Below are positions 57,801 to 64,000 of a stretch of DNA of 64,000 nt, piece after piece (positions within the stretch are counted from its first letter, which is position 1; each line of letters opens with the position of its first letter). The DNA is from Casuarina equisetifolia (taxonomy: Eukaryota; Streptophyta; Magnoliopsida; Fagales; Casuarinaceae): positions 15,813,274 to 15,877,273 of the forward strand of contig CM052361.1 of assembly GCA_028551475.1 (NCBI GenBank), given 5' to 3'. A model generated the notes under the pieces. That model was given only the letters and a program-made list of their open reading frames with translations, was not told the DNA's origin and searched no databases. Position numbers and translations under genes: made by a program.

Positions 57801-59480
57801 AATTAAGATTCCTTTATAAATACATTCACAATATTGTAGGTATATAGTATCTTTTTCCAATACCATTTTAATTATTTTAAAATTTTAGAATATATTAATA
57901 TTTTGATGATGAAAAAAAAAGAAATTATAATATGAAAATATTATAATTTTTTCTTGTTTATTTATATATTTGTTTGAATATGAAAAATAATGCTAGACCA
58001 TTTCGTGTAGAAAAGAATCACATAGTCTAGTCCAACAATGGTGCAGCTTAGGCCCATGTGCTAAGGCCAATCCAATTGTGGCCTAGAGGTGTGGTGGGCA
58101 ACCTAGTTCACAAATAGAACAAGGCTTTCTTGACCCAATCCAAGAAAGTGTGTGTCTTGATTTACCTAAGACATGTGCACGACTCAGCTTTCTTTGCCTA
58201 CAACACATCGTGTGACTTAGAAGGCATTTGACTTCCTACGTGTGATCCAAACTAGTTGCAACCCATGTGACCTAACTTCTTAGTGAGTAACCTAGCTAGG
58301 CAACCAAGCTCCACGACCCACTTTGCCTACGAAAACCAAAACCCATCATGATTCATTTAGGTTGCAAAGAATAGAATATGAGCATGACTTGTTTTTGTTC
58401 ATGTGTTATTTGAAATGAAATTTAAGCTAAATTCGAGTTGTGATGAAGAAATCCACCACAACCTGATTGATTTGGTATAAGAAGAAGTTGATCTATTGAT
58501 TAGAGACACACCTAGAAGATTACGATTTAAGATTGAAAAAAAATGAAGGAGATTTGTGTTGAAATTTGAAAACTCGACCCATGACCTAAATGAGCTATAA
58601 GAGATCCAAACGATAAAATCAATGATTTGAATGAAACCAAAACATTTTGGAATGGGGTTTTGAACAAGATCAAGACAAAAAACAAGCCTTAACTCCTTTC
58701 TCTTAGATATGCTCAGAAACTTGCAAAGAAAGAGGAAAAAGATAGCTTAAATGGGAAGAATCTCTAATTTGGTTTAGAGAAGTTAGAATGGCTCATTTGA
58801 AGTGAAAATGAGTCCTTTTGATGGTATTTGAGAGCAAAAATTTCATTGAAAAAAGAAAGAATGAAAACCTAAGAAAGCAAGCATTTTTCAACTGAAAAAC
58901 ACATTCTTTTCTCAAGCACATCAAGCTTACGAAATCATTCTTCCTTTAGTGACTATAATATGCGTTCATTACTACTCTAATTTACACATTATTATTAAGT
59001 TGATTTTCTACAAGTGACCAATGCCAAGGTTTGTTCAAAATTTAGGGTTTATGTCCTATCATTTTGTATTATCTTTCTAGCACTTGTTTAAAGTTTAAAA
59101 ATTGTATATTACATATCTTGTAGAAGTTTAGTTTGAAATTTGTAGTATTGGGGAGAGCACTTATAACCAGGATTAAGGGATTGATTATCCATTGTAATTA
59201 GTTGGTTAATTGGTTAATTGATTAAAGAGTAATTCTAACAAGTTGCTAGAGTGGGGTGGAGTAGGTGCCGATGTAGCTTAGACAAACCATCTTTCAAAAG
59301 TATTTATCCTTGTGTGATTGTGTTTTGTATGAGTTATTTACTCACTACTATATAATCACTACTTGCATTATATAGCTAAAATGAAAAAGTTAAAAGAATT
59401 TTTAAGAAACCTAATTCACCCCGTCTTAGATTGCTATTCAATCTAACAAAATAAAACAATTTTGAAAAAGAGTCACTTTT
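57801..59480. other. Intergenic, probable decayed LTR DNA
   Basis: No gene recognised. 'aaacctaattcaccccgtct' near 59410 resembles the conserved 'CCTAATTCACCCCCCTCT' border sequence of plant copia elements. Confidence 0.35.
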
Positions 59481-59488
59481 AAAAACTA

Positions 59489-59701
59489 TGTGAACGTCAC
59501 ATGTAGATTCATGGCTCAAGACTAGCATGAGTTTTGATAAGGCCCACAACATCTATTAACCAAGTGGGTCATCCCCATTGTCAAGACAAGTGCACGAGGA
59601 CTTATTTAAATTAAAAGAACTTCTTCACACCTTTGAGTTAACTTTTGGATTAGGCTTTGACTCTTTAATATCTTTTAATATCTTAACATAGTATTAGAGT
59701 T
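59489..59701 (+). mobile_element. Copia LTR 3' part with decayed primer-binding site
   Basis: The sequence ends ...TTAACA at 59688 and is followed at 59689-59701 by TAGTATTAGAGTT, the initiator-Met primer-binding site TGGTATCAGAGC with G-to-A and C-to-T changes. The preceding ~200 bases ('ggcccacaacatctattaac' and so on) look like a short copia LTR beginning near 59489. No coding region follows that I can read. Confidence 0.5.
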
Positions 59702-62381
59702 AAGTTTCATCCATTACTAATATATAGCCAAGGTTTCACCCATAAGTTCCCTAACAAAGTTCCCTATCTAGCAACATTGATGGTTGATATTCATCCATGG
59801 TGAGGGGCTTGAAACCAAGTAAGATTTGGGTATGAAACCCTGTAGATGAGAAGATATAATTTATTCTTTGATACAAGTAATTCTTACATTTAGCTATTTA
59901 TTATGAGTAAAGTCTATGAAAATACAAAATTCATTGGCTATTTGGAGTGCTAACATTTTCTGTGTTGGCCCTCTAACATTGTTGGTTTATAGGAAAGTAA
60001 CTAGTAATCATCGAAGTTGGTAAGACCAAGCATAACATGAGGGATGTAGTTAACCTGAATTGAAAGAGTATTTGCTAAGGCAAATAGTCAAAGCAATAGA
60101 TAGGAGTAAGGACATGCGGACACAAAACATACACCTAGTGGTCGTCCTCTTAATGCTACAAAATATCTTAGCATCATTTCATCATTTGACTACTTGAAAA
60201 CCTTCCCCTCCCCCCCCCCCCCCTAATTTGTGTTTTCCATAAAAATATCAAATATTTCAAAAATGAGCAATTCATTATGTAATAAATAGTCGACACCACA
60301 AGAAGTAAACCCAGCTTTGTATAGTATTATTTATGATACTTATCTTCCCATACATGAAACTTTGAGACAAAGACAAAGGAGAAAATGTTAACTATGTTTT
60401 GAGAGCTTTCGTTAACAAAGTTCTCATGCACACAATTATTCCACTACGTTACTAGATAATAGATGGGCTTAAGGTCTTCATACGAATCCCTTATGTAAAG
60501 CAGCTAGTTCCCACAACTGCACGAATTGCTTAAACATTCACAAATGAAGCAAGTCCTATCACAAGCGCCCATGCAATCAGCATTGGTCCAGCATTGGTCC
60601 AGCAGTGGTCTGGTGTTTTTCTTGCCTTAACTACCAGTAGCATTCTTGCATAAACGAATTTAATTTTTAGTATATCTCAAACATAATATTAGATTTTAGG
60701 AATGTGAAGGAGCATTGGATCGGTAGGTAAAGAGGATAAGCGGACTACAAGAATGCAAATACCTGATGCAACAAGCAATATGAATGTCACAAAAACTAGC
60801 TTAGAGATAGTAGGTGTCCAGGCTATTTAACAGGGCATGCCTTCCAATAATAGACTAGCCAGCGGAACTCATACTAGCCATTTGTAATAACCTTCTAGTT
60901 ATAGCAGTTTTGACTAATCGGTTCAAATTCTTTCGCATAACAGAAATTACGAAAATTATATAAATATGATAGCTTTATAACAAAATGGCAAAGAATTGGT
61001 AAGTATTTCACTTAAAAGAGTTTGCAAATTAAATTTAAATAATACCAGACTTTTCAAAAAGTGTTGAAAGATTTGGATTGATTCGTTTTCCTTGATAGAA
61101 GTCCGCAAAAGTTCTAAAAGAAAATTTCTTTATTATAATAAGCTTTATAATTTTCTTTCCTAATTATAATAGGTTTCACAATTTTCTTGTTTAGTTTCTT
61201 TTATCTTTTTATATACATAATTCATTTACACATTTTTATTTAGTGAAAGTAATAAATTAATATTGTTTTTCTTTACCTCTTTCTCCTTTTCTTCTACTTC
61301 ATTCAACCCCTATAGATTCAGTTCAACAAGTTTATGGCGTCGGTAGTTGTTCAAAATAGTTCAGGAGTAGGCTGATTACAAGGCTGTATTTTGTGAAATG
61401 GAATAGACAAACCGAGTTTCGAGTGAGTGACATGTTTGGGTTTTTATTTTTGATCTTGTTCAAAAAGCTCTATATCAAATTTTCGTTTCGGTATTTTATT
61501 TTGTTCATTCTATCCCTTTTGCAAAACCGAAAACAACTAAGGATTAGAGAACAAATAGAAGATAATCGTGACCTTCCTTAAATATTTCTATTTGGTTGTC
61601 AGGCGTAGGCCTTTGAGACAGTCACTATCATTGTCGCGATCCTAGAAGAGGAGAGGCAGAAACTTCACTTAGAAAGCCCTAACGAAGGCAAACGAAGGTC
61701 ACTAGAAAGTGACAACAACCCTTATGCGGGTCAGGCTCCTTACGCGGACCTGGACACTTGACCTACAAACATGCCCAATTGCGCTGGACCAATTTTGATA
61801 CATTCGGAGCAGTCAAGTGGGTCGTCCATACAAAAGGGCATATGTGAACACTGCATGAAAATGGGATTGTAATCAACCGAAGATTTTAGATTTAAGAAAT
61901 GTGATTATTCCACTGGTTAGAAACCGACTTCTTTTGTGAATGACAAACTAAGGGTCAAAGTCAGAATAAGTGCTGCAATTGGAAGAGGGATCCATGAACC
62001 GAAACTGCCTGGGCCTCGATGGCACCAATGGGCAACCAGCCCAGTAAGTGGATCATAGTTGAGGACGTTGGCGAGCTCCAACACAAAGGACCCGCCATGC
62101 CAGTTTGTAGACCCGCACAATAGAACGTGGCGAGTCTTCCCGCACACTACGCCAAGACTACACATCACCCATGCTCAAACTTCACAAGTGATCAAGCAAA
62201 AGGGTACCCTCAAATTCTGAAACCGGATGAAGCGAACAAGTACCGAAGACTCGTGGGAAGTCAAAACTAAATATGGAGTTTCTCGTCTTAAACCCCTCTT
62301 GGTATCCACAAAGGTGTCTTCTTTTTCTTGCAATAGCATATCATAAGTGATTCCATAAACATCACTATTTCAACAGAAACG
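59702..62381. other. Intergenic, no gene recognised
   Basis: Contains a C-run (60209-60223), AT-rich DNA to 61330, then a more GC-balanced part (61590-62240) with a minus-strand 83-codon frame (61917-62168) that has one hydrophobic C-terminal segment ('IPLPIAALILTLTLSLSF') but no recognisable family. Confidence 0.35.
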
Positions 62382-62638
62382 TGTTGCAAGATAATGCCAC
62401 GTAGCTTAACACTTCAGCCAGGTGATAGTTATTGGAGGAGAGGAGCTGACGTGGATGCCATAACAGTTTTATCAGATGGAAATTATCCATTCTGTAATTT
62501 TTGCTATTTGTTATTAATCTGTTTTAACAGCTCTAACTAATAATGCCAGCCTCGACTGGGAGCATTAGGTCATCTATAAATAATGGGGATCGGGAATGTA
62601 AGGGATGGAGAATTAACCTGTATTTAGTTGTACCTTTG
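62382..62638 (+). mobile_element. Gypsy-type LTR copy 1 (3'-truncated)
   Basis: Starts TGTTGCAAG and aligns with 62805-63062 through 'acacttcagccaggtg', 'gctgacgtgg', 'aataatgccagcct' and 'taacctgtatt', then stops matching right after 'gtaccttt'. The next bases belong to a gypsy pol C-terminus, so the LTR is truncated or recombined. Confidence 0.75.
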
Positions 62639-62689
62639 ATTTTTCCTCAAGCCTTCTTTGATTCTCGGTGACGTAATGGCACTTGCCAA

Positions 62690-62804
62690 CTCCTTACTCA
62701 CTGGGCTAGATGCTCCCTTGCAGATGCTACTTGGGTAAACGTCTCAGACTTTCTTGAACGTTTTCCGCACCTTGAGGACAAGGTTCTTGCAGGGGCGGGT
62801 GATA
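62690..62804 (+). pseudogene. Gypsy pol C-terminal fragment and polypurine tract
   Basis: A plus frame reads 'DATWVNVSDFLERFPHLEDK' followed by 'VLAGAGD', the typical end of a chromovirus polyprotein (the TWE..., FP..LEDK, GG pattern after the chromodomain). It is followed by the purine-rich GGGGCGGGTGATA just before the TG of LTR copy 2, which fixes copy 2 as lying in the 3' LTR position for this pol end. Confidence 0.65.
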
Positions 62805-63150
62805 TGTTGCACGATAATGCCACATAGCTTAACACTTCAGCCAGGTGGTAGTTATTCGAGGAGAGCAGCTGACGTGGAGGCCATAATAGTTTTACCGGAT
62901 GGAGATTATCCATTCCGTAATTTCCGCTCTCTGTTATTAATCTATTTTAACAGCTCTAAATAATAATGCCAGCCTAGACTGGGAGTAGTAGGTCATCTAT
63001 AAATAATGAGGATTGGGAATGTAAGGGCATTGAGAATTAACCTGTATTCAGTTGTACCTTTGGCTTGGGCCAAGTAGTAAAATCCCTTTTCTAACTCTCA
63101 CTCTTTCCCAACTTTCACTTTCTTTTCTATCCATTTGATTGCTCAGCTTT
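62805..63150 (+). mobile_element. Gypsy-type LTR copy 2
   Basis: Starts TGTTGCACG directly after a polypurine tract and continues past the point where copies 1 and 3 end. It probably ends near 63150 ('cagctttca'), shortly before 'ttggtaatcaaag', a degenerate initiator-Met primer-binding site. It therefore looks both like a 3' LTR (tract upstream) and a 5' LTR (primer site downstream), as expected where two elements share an LTR or have recombined. Confidence 0.65.
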
Positions 63151-63231
63151 CATCGTTGGTAATCAAAGGAAGAAACGTAGTGTCATTGATTGGGAAGACT
63201 ACGCCCTCACGGCTCCAACCACTAGATCCAT

Positions 63232-63270
63232 GTCACAGGCTCGCAACAACTACTTGGCCGAAGCCGAAGG
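63232..63270 (+). pseudogene. Gypsy gag N-terminal stub
   Basis: An ATG at about 63232 opens 'MSQARNNYLAEAEGT' and runs into the inverted LTR at 63268. Position after a primer-binding-site-like motif suggests a gag start. The stub is cut off by the inverted LTR at an AAGGTAC shared by both sequences. Confidence 0.35.
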
Positions 63271-63521
63271 TACAACTGAATACAGGTTAATTCTCCATCC
63301 CTTACATTCCCAATCCCCATTATTTATAGATGACCTACTGCTCCCAGTCCAGGTTGGCAGTATTAGTTAGAGTTGTTAAAACGGATTAATAATAGATAAC
63401 GGAAATTACAGAATGAATAATCTCCATTCGGTAAAACTATTATGGCCTCCACGTCAGCTCCTCTCCTCCAATAACTACCACCTGGCTGAAGTGTTAAGCT
63501 ACATGGCATTATCTTGCAATA
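63268..63521 (-). mobile_element. Gypsy-type LTR copy 3, inverted
   Basis: The reverse complement of copies 1 and 2, ending '...atcttgcaat' (complement of the TGTTGCAAG start, with one change at the terminus). Like copy 1 it begins at the 'gtacctt' point and lacks the rest of the LTR. With copy 2 it forms a ~255-bp inverted repeat separated by about 205 bases. Confidence 0.75.
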
Positions 63522-64000
63522 AAACGCTAGACAAACTATAGCTCATAGTCAATTAGACACTATTGTTTCGGACTAGCAGTACAAGTCGAGAAACTGGCTA
63601 TGTAAGTAAGAGTATATCCTTCACATTCTGTACTAATAGTATAGACCAATAGATTGGCAATATGAGGTGGATTGGTTCAGAAAATACAAGTTTAACCTAT
63701 CTAGTTTTTCTTCTTGTTAGGTCATCCACTTGGATGAAATCCCATTGTTTCTTTTTATGTTCTTTGTATTTGAGTATCTTCAATTTGGAATTACAAGTAT
63801 CCCAATTTAATAAACTTAATGTAAACTTTAAGTAACATTTATACACTTATCATTATAGTCTAAATGTGCAATCGATATTATATTAAATTCTTAAGGGAAG
63901 GCAAACACCTAGTTTTTATCCCAAAATTGGATTTTCTTTTAAGTCCGTTACACTATTGTCTTTACTTTTGCTATTTTGATCCCCAAGGGGAAATGGGCAT
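63522..64000. other. Intergenic AT-rich stretch to window end
   Basis: Nothing recognisable. Confidence 0.5.

Noticed and set aside
1-64000. CRISPR arrays, operons, ribosome-binding sites, prokaryotic mobile elements
   Set aside because: The spliced MYB gene and plant retrotransposons show a plant nuclear context; no regularly spaced short repeats of the CRISPR type were seen.

Overview
The window looks like nuclear DNA from a flowering plant, most likely a eudicot. It is AT-rich and mostly non-coding, crowded with decayed LTR retrotransposons of both the Ty1/copia and Ty3/gypsy (chromovirus) types plus an L1-type LINE and a tRNA-derived SINE, and it holds one convincing intron-containing host gene. 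A woody eudicot would fit, but the sequence alone does not fix the species. I see no prokaryotic, CRISPR, rRNA or intact tRNA features.

Layout. 1-8.2 kb: the 3' part of a long LTR (family called here 'TGATAAC'), copia primer-binding-site/LTR relics, and a degraded minus-strand copia integrase that is tandemly duplicated, with a SINE inserted in one copy. 10.1-13.6 kb: a copia RNase H fragment (minus strand) abuts a degraded copia gag-pol (plus strand). 15.4-17.4 kb: another minus-strand copia RT/RNase H relic. 17.8-20.3 kb: two 'TGATAAC' solo LTRs, one nested in the other, with target-site duplications. 21.95-26.71 kb: a minus-strand chromovirus with two LTRs, a polypurine tract, gag, protease, RNase H, integrase and chromodomain, but with most of the reverse transcriptase deleted. 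28.36-29.96 kb: an R2R3-MYB transcription factor gene (minus strand, three exons, 383 codons) of subgroup 21, MYB105/MYB117 (LOF) type. Its upstream side (30-33 kb) is the least repetitive part of the window and carries CT/GA tracts and a G-box. 33-39.6 kb: mostly unassigned intergenic DNA. 39.65-41.04 kb: a third 'TGATAAC' solo LTR. 41.75-45.2 kb: an old minus-strand LTR element. 48.3-57.2 kb: one or two plus-strand copia elements interrupted by a minus-strand LINE and a minus-strand gypsy gag fragment. 59.5-59.7 kb: a copia LTR end with a decayed primer-binding site. 62.4-63.5 kb: three copies of a short gypsy LTR, one inverted, with pieces of gag and pol between them.

The only gene expected to serve the plant is the MYB factor. 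The rest records successive transposon insertions, several datable relative to one another by nesting, empty sites and target-site duplications. I found no convincing new biological system; the best leads are the LTR-in-LTR nest, the SINE with its own empty site, the RT-less chromovirus and the inverted LTR pair.
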